Part shown: positions 1 through 64,000 of the stretch, piece by piece
Layout of the letters: the number at the start of each line of letters is the position of its first letter
Numbering within the stretch: position 1 is the first letter of the stretch
Assembly (NCBI GenBank): GCA_951213105.1
Contig: OX578133.1
Location: forward strand, 145,868,017-145,932,016
Direction of reading: 5' to 3'
Source of the DNA: Amaurobius ferox
Taxonomy: Eukaryota; Arthropoda; Arachnida; Araneae; Amaurobiidae
DNA: 64,000 bases
Translations under genes and position numbers: made by a program
The notes under the pieces: generated by a model
Databases searched by the model: none
Told to the model about the DNA's origin: nothing
What the model saw: only the letters and a program-made list of their open reading frames with translations

Positions 1-432
1 GGCTGCTGAGACATGGACAATGACCGAGACAAAGAAACTCTCGCTATATTTGAAAGAAAAATCTTGAGAAGCATATTTGGAGGAATAAAGTGTGATAATT
101 ATTGGAGAAGAAGAACTAACTTGGGGGTTTACAAATTATTTAAAGAACCAGATATTATTAAATTTATAGCAATACAGAGGATTAAATGGGCAGGACACTT
201 AATGAGATTGGATGACAGTCGAGCCACAAAAAAGATTTTCTTGACTAGACCAATTGGTACCCGAAAAAGAGGGAGACCAAATCTTAGGGGGTGTGAGTGC
301 CTAGAAAAAGATCTGAAAATTATTAAGGTGATTACTTGGAAAACCTTGGCCAAGAACAGGGCGGCATGGAATGGAATTCTAAGGAAGGCCAGGGCCTACC
401 CGGGGCTGTCGCGCCAGTGAAGAAGAAGAAAG
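1..432 (+). mobile_element. 3' end of a non-LTR (RTE-like) retrotransposon
   Basis: An open frame runs from the left edge to a TGA at 418-420. It encodes the C-terminal tail typical of abundant arthropod endonuclease/reverse-transcriptase elements: an FERKILRSIFGGIK segment, then IKFIAIQRIKWAGHLMRLDD, a basic RKRGRPNLR stretch and a final RKARAYPGLSRQ. Directly after the stop comes a GAA-type short tandem tail, as expected for the simple-repeat 3' ends of RTE-like elements. The reverse-transcriptase core lies outside the window. The clade is named by resemblance only; that it is a retroelement C-terminus is secure. Confidence 0.75.
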
Positions 433-1649
433 TTGGGCACATTGGAAAGTAATTTCAGAAATGTTGATTTTGCTATTTCAAGTCAAGGGGGGACAAATCA
501 AATTAATGACTAGCATGGATTTTGCTATCAGATCGAGAAATGAAACTATCAAATAAACTGTTGATAAACTTATCTAGATAAGGGGTTATGTGCATATATT
601 GAAACACTTTATGAAATTTAAGAAAATAGATTATAAAGTTTTGTGAAAATATTTCTTATAATCTTAATAAAATAATATGTCTGTTTGTAGGTCCCGTAGC
701 GCAAAATCTAAGCAAAATAATTTACGATCAAGTAACTTTTATTTTGATTATATATATTATCTAAAATAAATGCATAAAATATTTTCTGTGCAAATAAACA
801 AAGTATTTTTGCTCAGTCTGGCGCCGAACTCAAAGCCAGCGCATTTTTTGTTTCCTCAAGGCATCAGTCGGGATTTTCAGGGAAGACGAATCTCTTTCTG
901 TCTACCTACGTCTAGAGAAACTCCATTGAAAATGGAATCTAAAGAAAATGCGCGTGATTTTTTTATATCTCTTTATCAGATATCGAAGGTAGTACAAGAT
1001 ATTGTTCATCATACACTATGCAAATAATGCATATCCCTCCTAGGATCCGAACCATATATTTCCTCCTGGCCAGTCGACACAGTATCCATTGAGCAATTGG
1101 GACGATAATCTCTATTCTAGAGTTAAAGCGGACGTTATATTCTCCTCTTTCAGTTTCATATCGATGTGAAACTTCAGCCCCGAACGATTTCCTCATTCCT
1201 GAGTCATTTTTAACGCAGGATAATATCTTGTTCGTAGCGAAACTCGTCAATTGGATATCTCGTCGTATTTAGTAACATTTTTAATATTTTTGTTCATAAA
1301 ACCAATGCCTTATCCCCCCTCCCTCCACCTCAACCCCTCCCAATTTATGCAAATCCCAAAACCCTCACCGTAGTCGAGATTAATAAATGGATAATCATAA
1401 CTCATGCATGTTTAGTGCATATGCCGTTTCCTTCGTGAGAAGGAGTACGAGTGTTAGTGGAAAGCTAATATCTTGGAGAATCCCTCCACAGGAAATATAA
1501 GATTTATTATTAATTGTTAGAGGATTAAGAGTTCTGAAGTATAGTAATCACCATTACTGAGTTTGCTTAAGATGTATAGAATCAAATACAAGTAGCTTGT
1601 AACATTTGTTATAACTTTTATATCTTTACTATCAAAAGCTGAATAAACG
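433..1649. other. Intergenic DNA, no gene seen
   Basis: AT-rich sequence with short chance frames only. The single recognisable item is the tRNA-like segment at 1036-1104, listed separately. Confidence 0.5.
1036..1104 (-). mobile_element. Degenerate tRNA-like SINE head
   Basis: On the minus strand the segment opens with CGTCCCA, followed by an A-box-like TTGCTCAATGG and a B-box-like GGTTCGGATCC. The same CGTCCCA opening and box spacing appear at 31165-31236. The acceptor stem cannot be completed, so this is not a working tRNA gene. A tRNA-derived SINE head is the likeliest reading, but the copy is too worn to be certain. Confidence 0.35.
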
Positions 1650-2445
1650 TTAATGGTAGCAAAAATTTTTCAATACCAGTGGTTTTGCCAAAAATTTTTT
1701 TTGAAGCATCTATTTATCAAGATGTACTATATACAGAGTTTAGTGATGACTGATATGGAAGCATTGAATTTCGAAGGAGGTAGGAATTTTACTAAGGATT
1801 TTCAATTCCGGTTCTTTTCCCATTTCTTGTTCAAAAATTTTCATTTTCCCTGAAGCATCTATTTTCCAGATTGGATATACATAGATCTCAGATGGTAACT
1901 GATATTCATTCAGCATAATATTCTGGAATAAGTAGTGTGATTCGCTAAGAATTTCCACTTCCGGTTATTTTTCCACCTTCGCTTTAAAAATTTACATTGA
2001 AACATCTATTTTTCAGGATTGCCTATAGATAGATCTCAAACAATGACATGTGGACCCAGAATTAAATTTAAGAGGGGGTTGGATGACTGGTTAAGAATTT
2101 CAACTCCCGGATTTGGACATATCACTTATAATTCAAAAATTCATATTTTCCTTTCAACATCTATTTTTTAGGATCGGCTATAGATCTTAGATAATGACTG
2201 GTATGGATTCAGCATCAAATTCTGGTGAGGATGGTGGCTCACTAAGAATTTCCACTTCCAGTTTTAGCGATATCACCTACAATTAAAGAATTGTCATTTT
2301 CCTTGCAGCATCTATTTCTCAGGTCTGGCTATAGATAGATAGCCTATAATATTGGACGAGACAGGAAGGTTATTCCACTTCCCTAAAGACATCCACTCCT
2401 AGTTTAGAGATATCACTTTCGATCGTTCCGGAAATTTGCATGACT
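1650..2445 (+). repeat. Five-unit ~150-bp satellite-like array
   Basis: Five diverged units of about 150 bp follow each other. Each holds the landmark CATCTATTT near 1708, 1854, 2003, 2158 and 2309, then an ATAGATCT-like word, ATGACTG(A/G)TATGGA, and a TTCCACTTCC(A/G)G block before the next unit. The same monomer recurs in reverse orientation at 40985-41430. Units differ by many substitutions, so the array is old. Confidence 0.8.
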
Positions 2446-2628
2446 GTACTGAATAAGTGTGCAAAAGAGTGTACAAATTCGTAGTAGTTCCTTCGAAAAT
2501 GAAGTGTGTACACCACTTGCTACCATATGAAGGGTTCTTCATAAATTTTTTATTAATATTGATATTCCCTGTCACTGATATTCCCTTATTCCATTAATTA
2601 AGCGTTTGTGTTTCAACTGATTTGCATT

Positions 2629-3147
2629 CACGGGCGTATTTAGGATGAGGAAGGGGGGGGGCAGGGGGGGGCAGGGGGGGGGGCAAAGCACACCCTGGAA
2701 AATTGTTAATTTAATTAAAAGTCAATATGAGAATGAAAAAAATAAGAAAATGCTTTTTGGAATTAGAACATTCAATCACAACTGTGTATTTTCTCCCACT
2801 TGTATATTAATAAAAAGAATTTAAACTTCTAAGTGGAAAACTTAGCAAACATTTAGTGTATTTATGAATGCCCAATTTGTTAGTTTAGTTGCTCTGTTTT
2901 CAGGAAGGTTAGAATTCTGTTATGAAAGGGGGAATATTTTTTAAAGGTGGCACACACTAATTTTTAAAAATTGGTGCATACTAATTTTTAAAAGTGCTAT
3001 ACACACTAATTCTTAAAATATGATGCTCATACCATCTACTCGAATTTACTTTGTAACAATGCATATTTCAAGGTTGCTAGTAATCTCTAAATTTTGGATG
3101 CAATCAATTTTAGGCAACCCTGGAAAAAAAAACTGCATACGCCTATG
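2629..3147. mobile_element. Non-autonomous hAT-type element (MITE)
   Basis: The 519-bp segment is bounded by identical 8-bp direct repeats TTTGCATT (2621-2628 and 3148-3155). Its ends are inverted: CACGGGCGTA at the left and TACGCCTATG at the right. An 8-bp duplication with CA...TG termini is the hAT signature. The inside has no open frame; it holds G-rich tracts near 2655 and short repeats of ACACACTAATTTTTAAAA near 2950-3020. Confidence 0.7.
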
Positions 3148-3155
3148 TTTGCATT

Positions 3156-6100
3156 CAGGTTAAAACGGGGTCGTAGTATCGCCCTCACATTAATTTTAGT
3201 ACAGTTCTTTTAAAAAAAGGAAAATTTTTTACAGGTTTTTATAATTTAGTTACCTGAAATAGGGTTTTTGAGATCTTGTGTTTATTGCTTTAAAAATAGT
3301 GCACGGAATTTCATTCGAATAGTTGAATGTTTTTAAGCAATATTTTTATGGCAGATTCAGACATATGTCGAAAAATGATTGGTTTTATTCGGATATACTA
3401 AAATGCCTAAAATAAACTACAAGAACGAAAGTAGAAAAAAATCAATTTAATTTTTAATTATTTTTATTTTATTAAACTTTGAATACACCAAAGTTAAAGA
3501 AATTTCCCTAAATTTAGGAGGAGTTTAGAACATTGGAAAACTAGTGGCCCCTCTTCTCATCCCTAGTTAGAAGTTGAGATGTGAAAGTAAAATTTGAAAA
3601 TTTTCTGGTGATATCAAAATTTATAAGGTGGAAGAAAAGAAATTGACCTGGAATTAGATGAGAAATTAGAAATAGCTAGCATGTATTTATAAGAAAACAT
3701 GTAATTATTTTGGCAAAAATTGTAATTTATTTTACATAATTCAATATAAAAAATACAGAAAACAAAATAAAAGTATTTCCAAACACATAACATTAATTCT
3801 TACATGCTGAAGAGTACATTTAAAAATGTGCAAAAGTTTATTATTTTTTATTATAAACCATTTTCAAGATTAGCATGAATTTCAAAGAAATACATAATTA
3901 AATATTAAGAAAGTTAACCTATATTGATTTACTACCAATATTTTATAAATATTGTAAAAATGTTTAAAATACATTCCTAACATTATATTTGTTCAAATAT
4001 AAATGATGTATGTATAAATATTTAGTTTGCTTAATGATATAAAATTATCATAGCAGACAAAAAATTTCCTGTACAAAATACATAAGGGGGGGTATAAACA
4101 ACCTAGGTAAAAGTACAGAAATTTATTTTCTGTCCTCAATTTATTATAAAATAGAGGGCCGATTTCAATAGCTTAACATTAGTATATGGATATACATGGT
4201 GATTATAAAATAAGTATTCAATTACGAGATCCATAGAGTGGTAATGAATAGAGATATTGTTACCAAAACGCGCAATGAGAGAACTAGGGATGATTCATTC
4301 AAGAATAGGGGAAATTAGAACTGTTCGTACTAAGAATAAAATGAAGGACTGAGATTATAGTAATATTCAGGTTAAAGGCATGCTTTTTAATTTCATGTAT
4401 CCACTTTAAGCCCTATACAAACCTAACTACTTATTGTTGACAATTCCCCTGTTTTCTTCTAATTATGCTAATTTTGTCAATTGTTGCCTGTTTTTGTTCA
4501 CACTTGATAGTTTTCTAACAATAAATACAGTGAATTTGATGACTTTATAATGACCTTTTTCTCAAACATCCCTATTAAAGTTTGATAATAAGAATTTGTT
4601 AGAAGCAAAAACTTTTTATTAAGGACGATAATTGTTAAACTTAGAAAGTCCTTCTTGGATTTCCAACAACACTAATTAAATTGGGGAGACTGAACACAAA
4701 AGGTAACAAAGAAAGTTTTGACAAAGAAAATGCACATATTGCCATGCATATTTGCAATTTGCATATATTGCCAAAGGAAAACACCTAAGTATGATTTATT
4801 TGTCCGAACTTAATCAGCTCGTCTGGGTTTATATGAAGGGAATTGCTAATTTCACAATTACCATACCACCCTCAAAAAAGCCTCAATACTGATTGCTATT
4901 AGATCGCTATGAAGAATTTTTCTCCAAATGTACATTAAAGTCACGAAATTCCGTCACGTTAAAGTATTAAACACATTAAAGTCATCAGTCGATGCCAACT
5001 CAACTATGCCATCTAAAGCATTCAAGAAATATCGGGGAAACCAGAAAACTAAAAAATGCTGCTTAAACCTATACATCTGAGATAATTTGATGGCGATGTC
5101 CCTTCTAGGATTGATCATAAGGAAATGAGACAACCTTTGTCGTGTTTGCATGGGGATTCCCCAAATATCATATGATTGGATATGCATAGAGGAGCTAAAA
5201 AACAACATTACGTGTTTCTTGGTTAAAATACCCTGTGTTAAACGCAAATCTGCGTTTTATTAAATGCGGAATCTATTTTTTATTCTTGGTGGTGATACGA
5301 AACATTTATTTAATTAGCTCAATTTAATCTCTGCTTGTTAAGCCGAGGAGACAATATTTCCATTATTTACCACCCCATTTACTCAGAAATAGTCATATTT
5401 AGCGTAATTACAATTTTTATATTTTGCAACTACCCTGAATTTTCTATAAAATGCCCTCGTTTATGGATATATATTTTTTGTACAAAATATATACATTTTA
5501 CTAATTTTACATAAAAATTAAAATACAATGCAACGACCACTATATAAAAAAGCATTAAAGTACTCAAAGCTTGTGCATTTCTAGAAAAACCCATCAATTC
5601 CATTTTTTCTAAAAATGAAATGATTATTTCAAGACATTTCAATAATACAATAAATATTTTTATCAATAAAATAAACGTATTCTATGTCGATTCAATCTAG
5701 TAAAATTCAACTGAGGTTTATGATATGGTAAGTTAATCAATCAACGATTGCAACTAGTTTAAAGTTTAGTTTCAGTTTAACTATTGAATTTAAATACCTA
5801 CTTTTTTATCTTTCATATTAAAAGTATATTTTGATTCAAATTCTTAGCCTAGACTCTGTTCTAAATAAACATTTTAAATTAAAACTCTTTCAGATCAACC
5901 TTTCAGAACAATGCTTTGCTACAACCTAGCAAATAGGCTACGACGTAGTTAAATCAATGTGGTAAAAGATATTTTGTCATAGTAGTTCCTACTGGAAGTA
6001 ATGTAATATTAGCAACCGTGATACATATTGCTATTTATGCATTAGGCTTTCAAATCAACATTGAAAATCATTAGTAGGGATACCTTATATGGTCTAATAC

Positions 6101-7096
6101 CCAATAATGGACTATCGGTCATTTTTGTAGCTACATCAAGAATTTAAAAAATATCGACACTAGTACTATCACGAAACTGTCACGACTGTGTGTCTAAAAT
6201 GACACTAGTTGCACAAAAACTCTTAGTTGTATGACTGAAGAGGTTCCACAATGACATGTTTGTTTTCATCTATGCGTTATTATTTTCTGCTGGTTAATTT
6301 CTTTCTTTAGTAATTCGAGATTGTCATTACATTATATAGTATTTAAATTTAAGTAAGTACAAATATATTGAATACAATTTTATATTACACATATCCTAAA
6401 TATGATGCAGAAAAGATACTAAAATAATAAATAGTTTGCTTTCAACTAAACTAGTCTAATGTTGTCAATTTTGATTTTTTTTTTCCTTTTAAGGCCATCA
6501 AACGAATGACTTCAATTTTTGGAACGATCTGTTAAAGCTTAAAAAGGAGCCTACAATCATTAAACATAATGTAAAATATAGGACAGTACTGGTTTAAGAG
6601 GTGAAACTGTTCTGTTACTGTTTATTCACTGTCTGTGCTCTTAAAATAGGAAGATCACATTTTTCTCTTTTTTGAGAACATAAATGTTTCATATGCATAA
6701 GACGACAAGTGAATAACAAACGAGTAAAATATCTTACAGAGAAAATATTAAATAATACAGAACATGAAGAGAATTTAAATGGAAAATACACTTTAAATGG
6801 AAAAACTCCTAAAACATGAAAAATTTACGTTTGCTTATAGGGAAATGCAAGCGACCGTAAAATAAAATACATGTGAAACAGTAAAACGTCTTACTATGGG
6901 ACCTTTCAAACGGTTTCGGGCGTTTATATATATATGTTTGAATATTCAGGTACTTTTAGTCACTTTGTGCTACACAGGTCAGCTTTTGACCATAAATAAT
7001 GTAGGTAAATGCTGATAGCCCGGAAACTCTGGGGCCCATCTTCCATGCTGAATGTTAGTTTTTTACAATAATTTTCTTAGGGGAGGGGGGCTATAA
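3156..7096. other. Intergenic AT-rich DNA, no gene seen
   Basis: About 3.9 kb downstream of the SLC18B1-like gene. Only short frames without family resemblance are present, and no terminal repeats or structured RNA were found. Confidence 0.5.
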
Positions 7097-7102
7097 TTTA
7101 TT
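7097..7102 (-). terminator. Candidate poly(A) signal of the SLC18B1-like gene
   Basis: TTTATT on the plus strand reads AATAAA on the minus strand, about 400 bases past the stop codon. In such AT-rich DNA this hexamer is common, so transcript data would be needed to assign the real 3' end. Confidence 0.25.
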
Positions 7103-7501
7103 TTTGCCTATGGGGTCTCGGCACAGGTTTAAAGGAACCTGGTGCATCAGTATTTTATACAAGCAATCTAGATTAATTGGATAAAAATATTTTTCCTGTA
7201 TAGTCTCAAGTGTTACATTTACGAACCAAGACAACTCTGCTCTGTAACAATATTAAAAAGGCATAGATAACTATAAAAACTGTATAAAATACAAAATTTG
7301 TATTTTAAAACTTGTAGTTTTTCAGAGAAAAAAGTGAGTTATAAATAGTATGGTATTTTTAAATAGGATTGAAAAATGCAGCTTGAAAAGTTTTAGCAGA
7401 TAACCTTCAGTAAAGGTTTTCAACTCTTTCGCTTACTACACAGTTCTTTATAGAAATTCGAGGTGAAGAAACAGAAGTTCCTACTGATTATTCTGGCTTT
7501 G

Positions 7502-61659
<54,158 letters not shown>

Positions 61660-61669
61660 GTTTGTAAAT

Positions 61670-62884
61670 CTGCAAAGAAAAGTAAAAAATTTCATTAGAA
61701 TTTAAAATTATAATTTTTTTCATTTGTCTTTCTATATGAAAAAAAAAAAATGCTAGGTTCAACGGCTGACCAAATCCTTTTAAAATAGAGATTTTTGGTC
61801 AAGGCTAGCACTGGACCTATGACATCAAATGGTGTGCAATGTGGCATGATGATTTAGAATACATTGTCATATGTCGCCTCCTATTTTGGCTGCAATCGGG
61901 AAAAGAAAAACGAGTTCCGGCAGTTAGTCAGCGGGCGACCTCCCCTAATTATCGAGCATTATCTAAATGGGAACATGGAGGCTGGTCGGGATGAAAGAGC
62001 TCGCGAGGCCGTTTCTGGGGATTAGCGAGGGTCAGCGATCTATGGGCGAAGCTCCAACATCTGCGTAGCAGGCGTAACGAAAGAGCTGGCGATTAATGGG
62101 CATCACAGAATAGAGGAAGGAGCCCCCGAGCCCTGGGAGTTAGCAAACGTTAGCTAGCAATGGACACAAAGGATGTCCTGTGCAACGGCCTGTTTGAAAT
62201 AAATCAAGAAACGATATCAGATAATTGGCGAGTGTTAGAGAAAAAGGGACGACCCCCCAACGGACGTATTATCCCGCGAAAAAGCTCTCGAAGCGATATC
62301 AGCGAGTGCCAGCGAGTAGGAAGCGAAGCTTTCAATTGCAGGGCTAGGAAATTGGGAAGAAACGGATGGTTCTGAAATTTTACATGCATCCGTAGAGTAA
62401 TACGAATCTGTAGATGTGAAAGACTGACTTAAAATTTTGATTTAAATCTTATTTAATTAAATATTAATTAATATAAAATTTAGCATTACCTATGGTCATC
62501 GCTTTAATGGTTTAAGCCGACTTCCAACTTCTTTGTGATTAGTTGCTAGTAGAAATGTCACAAACATAGCCGAGGACTGAACAATTACATGTTTTATTGC
62601 TTATTACTTAAGAGCGCTTCACAACTATGAAAGTCGTTTACAATAAAAATGCAATTATTAATGCAGTTGTGATTATTATTTTCAATAAAAGTGCAATTAT
62701 TAATGCAGTTATCAATTATATATCTTGATGTTGATTCTTATAAAAAAATTAAACAAAGTAATTACGAAACTAATTTTTCATGATCACGAGTTAAATATTT
62801 ACCTGGTTATTAATACAGCTCAGATTCGATTCCTTATTATATTATACAATTTCAACAAAGCGAAAACAATCTTACGCGCTAGGA
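61670..62884. other. Upstream region with a GC-richer patch
   Basis: This must be intron between a 5' untranslated exon and coding exon 1. The patch 61900-62390 is rich in GCGA, TTAGC and CAGCGA words (e.g. GGATTAGCGAGGGTCAGCGA near 62019) and has no open family-like frame. It could be a mobile element or hold the untranslated exon; I cannot tell which. Confidence 0.4.
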
Positions 62885-63111
62885 ATGAAAATCGAAAACA
62901 CTAGATTTGTTGTTAGGCCTCCAGAAATATATGCATCAGACATAATTTCTGGAGCTCATATTAATGTACTGAAGTTCACTATTGGAAAGATGGATGCCAA
63001 ATGTCAACGATGGGGAGCTATGCAGTTTAAAGCAGTTGATGGAAGATCAGAACATTCATATATGTACAAACTATTATTAGCGAATATAGCGAGCAGGGGC
63101 TGAGCCCCTAG
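62885..63111 (+). mobile_element. Helitron-like 3' end with N-terminal protein remnant
   Basis: The reading FTIGKMDAKCQRWGAMQFKA resembles the zinc-ribbon start of Helitron-type proteins (KMD..C..CGA), with the second Cys lost. It stops at 63101-63103 inside the terminal GAGCAGGGGCTGAGCCCCTA. The hairpin AGGGGC-TGA-GCCCCT ends in CTAG (63108-63111), followed by T, as in Helitron termini. The copy is internally deleted. Confidence 0.5.
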
Positions 63112-64000
63112 TTGATTGAAACATTGTTGACTTCGTGTTATGTATTATTATCAAGTATTGAAATCTACTTTGTAACATTTTTACATCAAATTAATTCGGT
63201 GAAATCAGTGTAGGGTGGAATTGTGTGGAACCTAAAAATACAGTGAAGGCTGCCGGAGACGGAATCGGGTGTACCTAAAAATAATTTCTCCAGAAGTATC
63301 TATCCGTCTTAGACACATTTCGTTACACTATGTGCTTATTTTAAGGACAGTAAAGTGTTTCTGTTAAAAGCAATTCTTGGGCATATTACACTGTAATTCC
63401 GTCAAAATCAAAATTCCCTCTCACTTACATTACAACGATACTAATTTTAATGACTATGAACCGTTTATGCATTAAGCAGAATTATGTCTTGTGCTGATTT
63501 ATTTTGAGCTACCATAAAAAAAAATTAAAGAAAATATGTACATCTGGGAGTTGTAAAGTTGATCAAAATTGATAATTGTACAATCCGTTTAATGAAGCTA
63601 GAGATTGTTACTCCAACTTAATTAATGTATCATAAAAATATTTAGAGATCAAAAGGGGGAGAACCACCAATCTCTTTATCTCGTTATCCGATCTAAATCC
63701 CAAAGAACTAAAAAGAAGACAAAAAGTATGGCTATTTTAATGCCCTTGCTCTGGATCAGGTGAATCTTAAGATATTAATAGAAAATCATATATTTTTGGA
63801 GTACTGAAAAGAAAGGTTTGTTGAAGTTGTATTTTAAATTTCTCTCCTAATGAACACATCAATAAAATGTAATTTAAGATTAAAAAAAAATATTGAACAG
63901 CTAATCTACGTTCACTCAGGTTATCATTACTTTTATCCTTTGGTTTCAGATAAATGAAAAATAATTTTTACTTATTACTTATTTTTATTTTTACTCTTAG
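63112..64000. other. Right-edge sequence, nothing recognised
   Basis: AT-rich; no supported feature. The missing 5' untranslated exon of the SLC18B1-like gene may lie here or beyond. Confidence 0.45.

Noticed and set aside
4954..5666. Possible extra 3' exons of the transporter gene
   Set aside because: The frames show no helix or tail resemblance, and exon 13 already ends the protein in phase with a good acceptor.

Overview
This is a window of a repeat-rich, AT-rich animal nuclear genome, almost certainly an arthropod and probably an arachnid. The arachnid placing is inferred from intron size, microsatellite load and the SINE, hAT and Penelope-like content; no single feature proves it. There is one host protein-coding gene and no bacterial or organellar signature.

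The gene lies on the minus strand from 61669 down to 7502 (about 54 kb). It has thirteen coding exons that can be joined by hand with consistent phase and GT-AG borders. They give a 552-residue, 12-segment major facilitator protein of the SLC18B1 type (vesicular polyamine transporter family). The start codon lies ten bases inside the first coding exon, so at least one untranslated 5' exon must lie further up, near or beyond the right edge. The last exon adds a tail of five in-frame 60-bp repeats (five 20-residue units) after the last membrane segment. Only about 3% of the gene is coding; the twelve introns are a catalogue of mobile DNA.

Left flank (1-7500): a non-LTR retrotransposon 3' end, a ~150-bp satellite, a hAT-type MITE with an 8-bp target duplication, then about 4 kb of AT-rich DNA with nothing recognised. 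Intron 12 (7862-14818): a SINE copy, a complete but decayed hAT element, tandem repeats, an endonuclease remnant of a non-LTR element and a TATA/initiator-like site. Intron 11: a second complete hAT element. Intron 10: one of a pair of ~1-kb dispersed repeats and a decayed Tc1/mariner element. Intron 9: two head-to-head GIY-YIG endonuclease remnants of Penelope-like elements. Intron 8: non-LTR remnants, a full-length composite SINE and an RNase H fragment. Intron 7: an inverted-repeat element bounded by TA tracts, a reverse-transcriptase remnant, a Helitron-like end and the satellite again in reverse orientation. Intron 5: a 1.2-kb foldback, a second reverse-transcriptase copy, short SINE copies and the second dispersed repeat. 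Introns 1-3: minisatellites, a tRNA-headed SINE and further structured repeats. Right flank (61670-64000): a GC-richer patch and a Helitron-like end.

The most unusual material is a SINE family present in six clear copies. Its longest copy carries a near-complete 5S rRNA head joined to what looks like a tRNA-derived SINE that has lost its B box. A sister copy keeps the tRNA head and shares the same body. A GC-rich hairpin motif, found three times and twice as an inverted pair between TA tracts, is a second candidate for an undescribed element.
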